In this document: positions 23,801 through 35,549 of the stretch, in pieces | Position numbering within the stretch: the first letter of the stretch is position 1 | How the letters are laid out: every line of letters begins with the position of its first letter | Source: Alentia gelatinosa | Taxonomy: Eukaryota > Annelida > Polychaeta > Phyllodocida > Polynoidae | DNA: 64,000 bases | Assembly: GCA_950022655.1 (NCBI GenBank) | Contig: OX465589.1 | Coordinates: 25,163,626 to 25,227,625 of the forward strand | Reading direction: 5' to 3' | The notes under the pieces: generated by a model | The model's database searches: none | What the model was told of the DNA's origin: nothing | What the model saw: only the letters and a program-made list of their open reading frames with translations | Program-made: the position numbers and the translations under genes

Positions 23801-25458
23801 AGCTAGAGGATAATTGTTCGATACAACATCCCTTGGTGTATACATACATGTATACAGCTTAAAGGTATGTTATCTCCAATTTATTTATCTTTAGCATTAT
23901 TAGTATATTGACAGTGGTAAAAGTGTAGGTCTCCGAGCGATATTTGAATCCCACTCGTTCTATTACTGATGTTTAGGGCGTTTATATCATCTCATATCAG
24001 TATCAAATTCTCACGAATTCTCCAGTGAGCAATAAGCAATTTCAATTATTTGTTGGGGTGCAAACTCTGTTTCGAGGATCGGGAAATACTACATCAGAGA
24101 GTGTAGAGTTGGAGTTTACACTCTTTACCTTCTGGGTATTAATATTTGGTTATGGGAATATATAGAGAACTTAAATTATTACATCTCATCTATGGAAAAA
24201 GATAATTATAATATGATCGCGTGAACTATGTATTTAGTTTTAATCTCAGCAGGCTCGTCATGGTTATCATATCTCTAATCACGACGACAGTGTTAAACTT
24301 ATTATTCACATTCCGTTCCACTCACAGGGACAGTATCTTTACTTTACAGGATAGCCTGGAATATTATCTGACCCCAATCCTATTATGACTCGTGCAATAG
24401 CTACATTGCATTTCTCTGTCGGTATAGAGGTCAGGTAATAACGATGAATCGGCTACTTGTAAAACACGAAGTGACACCTTCAAGCAGTTCTCCGCACAGT
24501 TAAACATAGCTCTAGGCCACCTCTGATCTTATAACAATAGATTGCCCGAGGCAGAGGCCTGTGAATTAAGTGCGTCATGGTCTGTTGGTTACGTTTAAAA
24601 AGCCATTTAAACTACAGATTTAGATTTATACTTCAGCGTTGTTTGATTTTTATATCCTACACATATCAATGGAGTGTAATCTACTAGTCTGAGTTATACA
24701 AACAGCAACAACAATACTTAACAAAACGACAATTTTTTTTTATAAACTCACCTGTAATACTGGGCAGCATAGGAACCTAGGGTTCTTAAGATATAATAGA
24801 CCATTTCAAAAATAAGATATTATTTGCAATGTATCTGCCAACGATGATAGAATCCAGTAAATAAAACGAAGGTAAACAACCCTGCACAGGTTATAATGAA
24901 AGCACTAACTGCATTGGCCGAGAACACGTTGAGATTTGTATGTTCGTTGATAGTATCAGCACGACTGACCAATACTGAGTGGAGATGATTATCATCAGAA
25001 ACGTTATAGAAAAGCAAAGCATGTCCTATTTACTGTGTGTAGAAGACCCGCTCTTGACTCGAAATTATGATTTCAACACGATTTATCATTTTAAGAACAA
25101 TGTTATTGAGATAATTTGTATTAGTTATGGCTGAGATATATGCTAATGATATTGCTCCTTGTTTATGAATGAATAGCTGATAAAAATAAAACAGCTGAAC
25201 ACCAGATAGCATTGTCCCACTGGCTTTAGTACATCAACCGCGAGGGGGGAAGGGCTTAATGATAAGATGCACGACCGATACTCGCAAACTAAGCTTCCTT
25301 CCGCTGTATCACAATACAACCTGTCATCCTCGTCTCATAGGTTTGATCGCCGTGATTTTGAGCCTGGCTGTTTCTATGCAGTACCCGTTATGGGTCAGTA
25401 AGTTTGGGTAGTAAGTTCAGGTCATGTCTTGTACCGTGACGTGCAAGCACGTTCACAA

Positions 25459-25650
25459 CGTCACCGCAGGATGTTACTGACATAACCTCAATATGATACT
25501 GGCATTATGTCAGTATGCTGCTGATATCAACTCAGGGTGCTACTAATGTTACTTTAGTACGCTGTTGATTCTACCTCAGTGTATTACTAATTTCACCTGA
25601 GTATGCTCCTGATCTTGCTCCAGTACATTGCTAACCTTATCTCAATATGT
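25459..25650. repeat. 22-bp minisatellite, left block
   Basis: Eight units of 22 bases with consensus close to TGATATTACCTCAGTATGCTAC can be laid end to end without gaps. The array resumes at 26,556 after the SINE insertion. Confidence 0.8.
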
Positions 25651-25654
25651 TCCC

Positions 25655-26520
25655 ATGGGGAAATAGCTCACTGGTTAACGTTAATTAAGGCACTGGACTC
25701 GTAATCCTAAGGTTGTGGGGTTCGCGTCTCACTGTAGCCACCTTTCTCCTCCATTCCCAGAAGGGGCAGTTTTACTGCTATATCAAAGACCAGTCTTTCT
25801 CATACCATGTTTATGTGGTTTGTTTGTGGTTTAAAGTCCCAGGGGACCCTGTCGGTATATAGGGACCATCAGTGATTTAGCTTTTCACTTTCGTAGACTT
25901 ATTTCAGTCAATTCTTTTCAATGTTTTCAAACATTTCATAAACAATCAAAGCAATTTGTCTCTTTGAAAAACATGATGAAATCTTTCTTTGGAATAGATT
26001 CAAACAACATTTTCATTGTGTTACTGTTTTTTAAAGTACTTTCTTCTATTTTCTTGTACCCTTTTACAGTTCAGCAGGGTATGCTGAACAGTTATGGGTA
26101 CATTGCATGCTTGGCATAATGGGGGATTTTCCCCTTTCAGGAGATATTCGTGTGTAAGTCTGGAGTGACCTATTTTCAGACAGGTCAACTTCACCTGTTC
26201 ACATGTTCACTATGACTTAATCCCCCACAGTTTCTCTTGGGGTGAGATTAGACTTGTTCATCTTTTTTATTATGGACCTTCCTGATTAAACAAAATTAGG
26301 CTTAAGTATGTTGCAGTGTGACTGGTCCAGGAACCTGTATCGAGGAGAGGAGGGTGGGGTAGGTGGGCGGGTACAGGGACTGGGGGCAGTGTCGTATGAA
26401 ATTTCTACCTAAATTCATCTCATAGATTCGACCCCCGTCCGTGTAGTGTAAAACCAGTGAGAAAAGCTGAATCTTGAGAAAGTCTGGAAAGGACCTGTAA
26501 TGGTTGACCAGCGATAAAAC
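25655..26520 (+). mobile_element. tRNA-Thr-derived SINE split by an internal insertion
   Basis: The 5' part (about 25,655-25,822) has the tRNA-like head with a CT-CGT-AA anticodon loop at 25,698-25,704. The 3' part (about 26,394-26,520) has the family end (GATTCGACCCCCG, CTTGAGAAAGTCTGGAAAGG) and an (AAAG)n tail. Between them about 570 bases, beginning TTTGTGGTTTAAAGTCCCAG, replace the middle of the element. The whole unit sits inside a 22-bp minisatellite. Confidence 0.75.
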
Positions 26521-26555
26521 CAAAGAAAGAAAGAAAGAAAGAAAGAAACCAAGCA

Positions 26556-26700
26556 ACCTCAGTATAGTTCTGATGTTACCTCATTATGCTTCTGGCATTT
26601 CCTCAGTCTGTCACTGACAAAGCTGCAGTAGGCTACTGACACTTCTTCAGTACGCCAATGACATAGAAACACTACTGACATTATCTCTGTATGGTAGAAT
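26556..26700. repeat. 22-bp minisatellite, right block
   Basis: About six units of the same 22-base repeat (for example TGATGTTACCTCATTATGCTTC), one shortened to 17 bases. It is separated from the left block only by the SINE and its insert. Confidence 0.8.
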
Positions 26701-29164
26701 GTCTGTTCTGACAGCCTCACCTACTTTCCTCAGTCACCGTGTTATGACTCGTACGGGTTACCAGTTGACCTGTTAAGTACTACTGGACCTCTCTCCGGCG
26801 AAGGGATACCTCACTGGTTGTGACTAGTGTAAGATTACTGTTTCAAGTTGTAGTGTCTATCTTGAGTGTGGTTGTAGCGAAGAGTGATCAGCTTACCAAG
26901 GACAAAGGTGATTATAAATGTTGTATCCTGGTAGTTAAAAAAATTAGATTAATGCTATACTTTCTAAATCAGAAGAACGGAATTCATTCGTCCCCAGGTT
27001 TCTTCTGCATTAGTCTAAAGTATTCTGCTAGAATGTGGCATTTGTGAGAGCAGTATACATTATAAATGACTCGCCATATAGATTTTTAGAGAAAAATATC
27101 TATTCAGTACCATGGATATCAAAGTCAGTGACACGCTATCAATTGAGGCATATAACAAGAAATCTAAATTATATAGTACGTAAAATGCAATTTCTCCAAC
27201 CTCATTGATATAAACTATGAAGGTATTTGTGTAACAGCATCAGCTGTTTTCTTAGTGATCTCACTGTTTGTTGGAGAATCATGTTTATTACTACTCTCCC
27301 TGTCCATATGACGATTTAGATTGAAAATCATGTATCCGTATGTGAATCTTATTTCGTCAATAAAAGACTTTAAAAAAATTTAAAAAATTACAAATTAATG
27401 ATTGCGGTAGCGCATTTCTTGGTATTACTTACCACATAATGTCATTTACTTAAATTGCACATATTTAAGCTTTAATTAGCTGGATGTTCTTAACTCGCTG
27501 GTTTTCCCCACACTCACATTTTACCGCCTCCCCCTGGCACGTCGCCCGGGGGTTCGGGCCGCCGTCCCCGGTACAGCACCGTGTTCACTGCCGGGGGACG
27601 GGTCAAGATCTGCCGGTTTAGTCACACCTACAGGGGATACCTACCTGTCAGCAGAACAGCAGGGGGGGGGGGGGGGGGGCATTCATTGCGTGAGACCAGG
27701 GGATCAGTTCCTAAACTCATTATCGAAAAAATCTTCAAGAAATTCACGATATATACCGTTCCCTAATTCATATTCTCACTGCCCTGAATGGAGATGAGTG
27801 ACAGACTTCATCATCAGGCGATGTATATCTGCAACATATGATACTGTTCATTTTTTTTATTTCTTTTTTTAGGCATCGGTTGGGGTTAGAAGTGTTCTTA
27901 GCCACGTTTTCTAAACATATGATACTGTTCAAAGCAAGGTTTCACTATCGCAGTAGAGACTAGCTTCTACTTTAGGAAATAGCTTCGATACCTCTGGTGG
28001 GTGTAAGATGAAAGCGAACGGACAAACAAGGAACAAGTAGGGGTGTCAGTATGAGACACTGATTAACCATCTACTCTAATGTATATTTCATTAGATATAG
28101 TCAATTGAGAGTGACTGCGGTTAAACATATTGAATGTCTTTCGATGAGAATCTAGAACTAAACTCCAAATATCATGATGTCAATACTGAACACATCATAA
28201 ACCATGTTGGCCTAAGAGAGTGTGGTGCTACTCGGTGGGTGTCAACTGAACCACCACATGTGTCAAGGAGTTTATAAATTGATATTTTAAAAATGACAAG
28301 TAGAGAAAACTAAACAACTCGTTCTAGTGCCTGCACGTGCGTCACACCTGGGGATCTCCACCTACTCGCAAACAACGACAACGAAATTAACATTTTCTTT
28401 TATTTATTGAAGCTGTTTGCTGAATTAGCCATTTCCTACTCAGTACAAATAATCCGACCATATATCGGTTACAGCAGACACAACACGGGACATATTATTG
28501 TGGTTGAATAGTATGACAAAGGTCGAGAAGAGGAATGGGATGTTATCTAAACTGAAATAAATCTGTCACCAAGTAATAACAATCATTCTATAGCATCTTG
28601 ATTGTGGATGATATATATGACATATAATATGAATCACCTATCTAAACATATTTTTTCTGTTTACCATCTGACTGTTAGAAAATGTAATAGTGTAACCTTC
28701 AAGAGAATTTATGATTGATACTGTGAGACCGGACTGCATTGTGATATGACCCTCGCTGTTTCTCTCTCACTCTACTTGCCTCTGTGCCTTTGGGCTGAAC
28801 CGTAGACCAGCATGCAACACTGGTCTACAGTGATATGAGGAGAAAGTAGGAGAAGAGTATGTTACTAATGTTGAAGTAACTTATCACTGGAATACTGTAG
28901 TTTAAGTCCATGACAGTTGTAGTGGGTAGAGAACTTCTTCTTGGCTGCATCATTCCTTCACAGATCAGATCTGCTCACAGAGGTACTTGAAATGCTTCTT
29001 GATTGTAATCCACAAGGTAGTAACAGGTTCCTCACACGCCAGACTAAGAACCCACAATGATGGGTGCAGCTGGCTTATAAATATAGCTGGTGTTGAGGTT
29101 GCATGCATTACAGTGTCAAGGTTGTTGTCCCAAATGCTCACTCTCAACACTCTGTCCTACTAAC

Positions 29165-29320
29165 CCAAATGACCTGTCCTGCTGACCCAGGTTAAGTGGG
29201 ACAGTAGGTGTGCAGGCACTGACCCACTGGCCCAAATGATCCATCCCTACTAAGTGGGACAGTGAGTGTGCTAGCGCTGACCCACTGGCCCTAATGCTCC
29301 ATCCTACTGGCCTTCACCTT
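29165..29320. repeat. Short degenerate direct repeats
   Basis: Units containing AAGTGGGACAGTRRGTGTGC and GCTGACCCACTGGCCC(A/T)AAT recur about 65 bases apart, two to three times. Small local tandem duplication. Confidence 0.6.
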
Positions 29321-31964
29321 GGGTCCTATGTGCTGACACACAGGCCTAGATACAGCTCTCTTGCTACCAGAATGCCTCATATGGGATAACCCTATACTTC
29401 TGCTTTACAAGAGCTCACAGTCTTACTTATACATTTCTTATACATTTCATATACATTTCATTAGTTGTGATTGGCTCTGGTCCAGTGCACCTTCATCCAT
29501 CCAAGCCTGCTCCCTTCCCTGCTTTCCTACCCCCTTCCATCCCAGTTTCGCTTCTTAAATATATTCTTGTGATTATTATCACTCATATAGATTACCATAC
29601 TATTCGATTGTTCCCCTCTCGTGCACCCTGCTACATACCCTGCTGCCAAAGCATTGACCAGTGCATCACATTCGCAGTTGGTCCATCGGGCCCTTGCCAC
29701 TATTAACCCGAGGGAATAGGCAGTGATAATGCGCTGTACAAGGTCATAATGATTTTATGTCAATAAGATAGTGAAAGGTTTTAAACATGCACAACTCCAC
29801 AGCAGCCCATTGTTTGTGTCATTGACGGCTTTATTAGAACAGTGAATATTTACACAACGTTTGGGTTATGATAGCAGCCTTTGTCAGGTCTTTATATAAG
29901 AAAATGTTGTATTTTGCCCACCCTATATCCCTCTACTACACCCTGGTCTGTAGCACTACACTGCTAAAGACAGTTACCTCACAGTGACCTAAAGACAGTG
30001 ACCTTCCTTAAACACCACAGTCACACCCCCACCTATATCACCCCCTCCCACGCCACCACCAACTAACCCATCATCCCTGTCTAGATCTACGTATGACATC
30101 CCATAATTCGGCTCACAGGATGCGTAATCAGAGCGAGGCCCTCGCCCTGCTCCGCTAGGTGTCGCCCCGGCACGCCATCTTGTCACGCATGTCTCAAATG
30201 AAAAGCTGAGCCGGGAAGAGGAATTAGAAATATAGCATTAACAGCAGGTTATAAACTGAGGTTGAGGCGATAGGAAATTATGTTTGCTTGATGTTACGTG
30301 GCAGTGAGTTCTACTCAGAACAAATGTCCTGAGTCCTGCTTGGAACAAATGCAGAGAGAGGAAGTTTTCAGCAGTATCACATTATGGAGTGCACGGATGA
30401 AAATATATGATCTTTGTAGATTTACGTGGCAGACAATGAAATTGTGGTTCAAAATTATTCAAAACCTCTAGAGATAGAGATATATCCCAAAACATTGTGA
30501 ACTATTTTCTACGAATATCATTGCGTTAATTTTTTTTATTCATTGAAATTTGTGTAGAGGGCATACATACATTCTCTAACTTGATTTAGTGTTCTTCCAT
30601 GCACAGGCCCTAACAGTGCAATCGGACAATACAAGTGGACAGAAAGTGTACAATGATGATATATAAGGTTTGGTGATTTTGTATAATTCTTTCCGGTTTC
30701 AAATAGTCTTGATTCATACTGTTAATGATTTGTATTATTTACCGCGTTTTGTACTTCTTTTCGACGTACCTTTAAAGTGTCACTAATTGGGTCACTTAGA
30801 ATAAAACGATAGTTTGTATTCCTAAAGAGAGTTGTTTTGATAACGAACAAGGACTGGTAAGAGGTTGAACTTTGACCGAGGGGTGGGGTGGTCAGTGTGC
30901 CCCCACCCCACACCCCAACCCCTCTCAACCCCTCTCAGCCCCTCGCATCTAGTACATGTAGTGTGGGAAAGGTGTACGTCGTCATGGCAACAGCATACCA
31001 CTCACACCCACCGCCAGAGGGCACCACCAATCCTTCCCGGAAATCCTAGAGATTCCGAGAAATATCGTTCACGTTTTAAACCCAAATAGATTTGAGGAAA
31101 ACCAATACAATCGAAGGAAATATTCATTTATTGCTTTTACTAGACAAAATATTGATAGCTTTTACTTAGCGGTTTGTTTTATGGAGCTGTGGTGGTTAGT
31201 AGACGGGGTTCTGTGCCTGTGGAGCCGGCTGAAGGCGGCACCGGGAAGTGCTCTTCATGGGTGAGGGGGGAGAGGACGGTTGTTGAGCAGGAGACAGGCC
31301 GTGGGTGTGGTACTACCAGTAACACCAGAACACTTCCCGATGCAGGACCCGCCATTCTCCTGACTGACCGTCGTGTGACCTTCAGATGACCATGGAGGTC
31401 ATATCAAGGTCGAATATAGAACACAATGGAACAAATGGATATATTCATGCTGCTGACTGTTGTTTTGCTAACAAGGAGCTAGAAGGGCACACAGTTGGTG
31501 ATATTTGTAAGTACAATGACATCGCCGGAACTGTGCCATAAATGCACACATAAATGAACGACTTTAGGTATATCTAGTTTAATCTATATCTTCTTTTTTT
31601 GTATGATATAGTACTATGTCTTGATCCTGTAAAAGAAAAATAGTAGATATAAACAGGATTCAGGGTGATTCCGGGATTTCTTTCAAGACCTCACTATCAT
31701 CTCTGACCACAAAATTATCTTCAAATTGGAGATAAGGGTAGGTTCGGAAACTGTCCAACATTTGTTCAAAGTCTTACCGCCAACTCTTTCGTGCACTGTA
31801 GTATCCGTTGGTTAGAATCTCTGTAAATACCAGACGTGATTTATTTTTGTTTCGAATCCGACATCTTGGTTTAACCTTTTACATCTTTATGTGCCATTAT
31901 TTTTCTATTAAAATTTAGCGCTAACGACCATATGAATTATATTCATGAAAATGTTGGCAACTGG

Positions 31965-32269
31965 GACCTGTTTCACTAGCTTCGTGACATGTCTAGATGG
32001 CGTCTAGATGGTTTGTCCGGTTTGATAAGAACTAGATATCAGACTTCGATTTGTCTGTTCTTGCTCGCACTGTTGGTGCCGCTTTTCATGTCTGTCTAAC
32101 ACTTTTGTCACATAACTAGTGAAACAGGTCCATGATGTGTAGATTTATCGAATTCTTATGTTTGGGGTCTGTATTTTCCTAAGAGCAGCTACTTGTGTTG
32201 TCACGAAACTAGACAACCGCAATGTCTGTACGGTGTCACAGACATGTCACGAAACTAGTGAAACAGGTC
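31965..32269. mobile_element. Two joined copies of element A in opposite orientation
   Basis: The left end GACCTGTTTCACTAG at 31,965 and the right end CTAGTGAAACAGGTC at 32,130 bound a short copy related to element A (shared GCACTGTTGGTGCCGCT). A second inverted end finishes at 32,269 and is the reverse complement of the left portion of element A (GGTGTCACAGAC). The outer boundaries are flanked by ACTGG and CCTGG, one mismatch from a 5-bp duplication. Confidence 0.65.
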
Positions 32270-33551
32270 CCTGGACAATATTTCCAACTTGATAATATTT
32301 ACAGGTATTCCTAAGTTTAAACCATAATAAATAAATATTTTAGGTTTACCATTAATCAAGCAGGTTAAATAGCTAATCAGGTTCCTAGAAAGATGATTGC
32401 GTCTCTTACATGCCCAAACTTTCTATATGAGGTTTCCATATTAGTATACGTATGCATGTATAGATTTTCTTATATGAGGTAAAAACTTTGGTACAAGGTA
32501 CATACATGTATTTGTATTGTGGGAGTATTATGTAAAGGAGGACCAGAAGCCTTTGTTGCTAAAATGAATTTGATAACGACTAGGTCGTCGGAGAACAATT
32601 ACAATGGTTGTGAAATAGGTTTTTTTTGTTCTTTGATAATATAATTTCATTTTTAAAGGTTTTGTTCAGTTCCAACAATAGAAGGGTTAAAGATTCTATT
32701 TCTGTTGTTATCTCCCGTCTTACTGTCTGTTAGAATAGACTTATTATATCATCCAGTGTTGTAACCTAGATATACAGTTAGAGGCAGGCATCTCTAAAAT
32801 CGTAGTTTCAATAAGGCCAAACATCTCGTATAAGACTTAATTTTCTAAACACCAACGTCACAGTCACGCAAATTTCCAGATTTCTAGATTACTCCACACT
32901 GTGCCGGCAGCCCCGGCGGATGTGGTCCTACTGTTCACAGAGGGGCACGGACGTGTTCTTATTACTTTTAATGTTGCCCATCATTGATTTAAAAAGATTT
33001 ACATAGATTATGTGTTTTGCCGTCTATGAGGTCTCGATATAATTTCATTATATATCGTCACCATGGCTGGATATAAGATATTGTGTGCATATAAACTATG
33101 AAAGAAAAACAGCGGTGGGCGCTGGACATCTCTAACGTTACGCCTCGTCAACAACCACATTATGAAAGAAAAACAGTACTTTATCCTCTAGACAAATAAA
33201 TGATTACTAAGAATCGAGTCAGAGCCATTAAGGAAAAAAACCATATTATAATCACATTACTGTGACGGAACAAGAATTTAATGCTAAATTTTTAAATCAT
33301 TCCCTGGAATCTGAATTAAGTCGCATGTTATTTTTATTTATGGTGAGCACCATATTTCTTGATATACATATAGAGTGTACATTTATCCAATTTATGGAGA
33401 AATGTATACGATCATTCTATTACAGCAAAAGTACAGCTTCATATTGTTTTGATTAGCCACTTATCGTGCCAGATCTGTCTTCCTGTTTCTCTGTGAACCG
33501 TCCTCTCTACGAAATAATAGAGACTTTCTTTCTTCTTCTCTGATATTCTGG

Positions 33552-34358
33552 GCCCTGTTTTTCGGTCACGACAATCGTTATGGGCGACGTGTTTTTGCCG
33601 TCAGTGTTCGATAGACACGACACTATAGTGAATAGGCGACATGACGTGACTGTAAGAGTCACAGGGCGTCCAGACGTGTTTTTCAGTCAAGACAATCGTG
33701 GGGTCACGTGATCGAAAATGTCGCCCAAAGTGTCGTCCGTTCATGACACCTATGGACATGTCGTACCGAATGCGCAACTTCACTTCCCGTAAGAATTAAG
33801 CAATGGAATTTTAACACGAGTAAGGTATACATACAACAAATAATCGTACCAAATATGAAGAAAATCGATCGCAGCGTTCCGAAGATATCGGCGTTTTAAT
33901 TTCGTAATAGCAATTGTCTGCTCTGGTGGCCAGTGTATTTTCCTGACGCCTCTGCTAATTTATGCAGTATTGACTGCGTACGGGAGGTGGGAGGGTGACT
34001 GGCCACCAGAGCAGACGATTGCTATGACGAAATTCAAACGCTGATAACGCTACGTCCGATCTTCTTCATATTTGACACGATTATAGTTTATATGTAGCCC
34101 TTACTCGTGTTCAAATTTCATCGCTTAATTCCGTCGGGAAGTGGAGAAATCCTCAATATACGCACAGTGATGTGTTATAGAACCTAAGACAGTTCTATAT
34201 TTGTTGTAGCGGCCGACATTTTTCGCGGCGATCGTGAGTGGTGCACTACGATCGTGTCTATAGAACAGCGGCCATTTTGTGTCTTCCAGAATGTCGAGGA
34301 ATCGCTGGACGATCGTAGGGTATCGTTGCCCGACGATGTCGTTACTGAAAAACAGGGC
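33552..34358. mobile_element. Large fold-back element C (807 bp)
   Basis: Terminal inverted repeats are GCCCTGTTTTTCGGTCACGA and, inverted, GTTACTGAAAAACAGGGC. The two halves are extensively complementary; for example AGCAATTGTCTGCTCTGGTG at about 33,910 pairs with CACCAGAGCAGACGATTGCT at about 34,004, and CTTCCCGTAAGAATTAAGC pairs with the GCTTAATTCCGTCGGGAAG region near 34,130. Flanks are TCTGG and CCTGG. No coding frame. Parts of the arms match the interior of element A. Confidence 0.75.
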
Positions 34359-35069
34359 CCTGGTATCTAAGACAAAGAATACCTTTAAAAGACGTCTTAG
34401 AGGATGTCCACAGTCAAGTGGTATCTAACACATTGATAAAAAATAGAAGTCAGTATATCAGTACTTAAACCATTGAAGGGGGCCCAATATGCAGTTTAAA
34501 TCAATTTGCTGCTGGGATATTCACTGCGTTGTGGTGTGCACATTGATGTAACATATTGACAGTAATTATTCAGAAAACACATTATATCTTACACCGAGTT
34601 GATATCTCGGAAGGGTCAGACCTTTCAGCCTCGTAATTAAGATGTTTATCATAGTGTCACTCTGATTGTGACGAACGTGTGACCAATCCTCCGTTGAACA
34701 TGTGACTTTTCAATGCCGAACATTAATCTATATTAACAAATAATAGGCAAGAACATTCCAAATAACAAGGCCGAACAATCCGCATCAAGTTAACATAAGC
34801 GCCACCATGTCACAACCAAGCTTATTATCTGAATGTGGAGTACCTTTTACAACAAGTGTTGACTCCAAGTTTGCCCTCTTTAGGCTACTAAATAAAACAA
34901 ACTTGTTTCTCATCACCGCGCGCATCTGCAAAAACGATTTTAGAAGATTTTTTTGTTTGTTTTGTTAAAATAAGATGAACCTTGATAGAAATTATGAAAA
35001 GTATGTGTATTTAGTATAAAATTAAAGCTCCTGATGCCAGGGATGCTGCCAATGTATAAACAGTATAAA

Positions 35070-35160
35070 TCTGAAAACCCTGCATACGCAGACACCCCGC
35101 ATAAGCGGACACTTTGGCCCGGAACGGAGGGTGACCGCTTACGCAGGGTTTTACTGTATG
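35070..35160. repeat. GCGTAAGCGGACAC-type dispersed palindrome, copy 1
   Basis: AAACCCTGCATACGCAGACACC and GGTGACCGCTTACGCAGGGTTT form imperfect arms around CACTTTGGCCCGGAACGGAG. It resembles 50,052-50,212 and, more distantly, 39,783-39,935. It lies 210 bases upstream of SESTD1 core exon 1. Confidence 0.6.
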
Positions 35161-35371
35161 TCTAAAGCCCATTTTATGACACTTTAAAGCCATCTTTGAT
35201 CCAGCAAAAAAAAAAAAAAAGCGCGCTCATCATATTTTTCATAGCTTGGTGGTGAGAAACAAGTTGGTTTTTTTTGAGTGGCCTTAAAAGACATTTTAGG
35301 CAGACATTATGAAATCTCCTAAATATACTTGGTTTTGCTGTATGAGTTATGTTCCTGGTGCTCTGTTTCAG

Positions 35372-35549
35372 CGTCTGTGATGGAGGCGGCTCAGGTGGTG
35401 GAGATTCTGCGGCAAGGCATCGCTCACCTGTCCGGCGGCCGGGACGGACGCGGCGGTCCCGTGCTCACACTGCCCACACACCGCCTCGACCTCGACTTCC
35501 CGCCTCAGGACATCATAGCCTGCCTGTCTTACCTTGCCAGTGTGCCCAG
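35372..35549 (+). CDS. SESTD1: SESTD1 core exon 1: start of SEC14-like domain
   Basis: Acceptor CTCTGTTTCAG at 35,371 and donor CCCAG|GTCAGT. It contains the ATG at 35,380, which aligns with the vertebrate initiator (MEA...; LSGGRD against LSGGKD). The acceptor shows this is not the first exon, so a non-coding leader or the exon at 19,848 lies upstream. It is entered in phase 1 and ends in phase 2; the split serine codon AG|T is completed by the next exon. Confidence 0.9.

Larger units (their letters stand above)
20866..35371 (+). other. 14.5-kb presumed intron between Q-rich exon and SESTD1 core exon 1
   Basis: Apart from the SINE/minisatellite complex (25.46-26.70 kb), inverted-repeat elements (31.97-34.36 kb), a G18 tract (27,662) and small CpG-rich patches at 27,520-27,640 and 31,190-31,380, it is AT-rich without supported exons. 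Confidence 0.4.
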
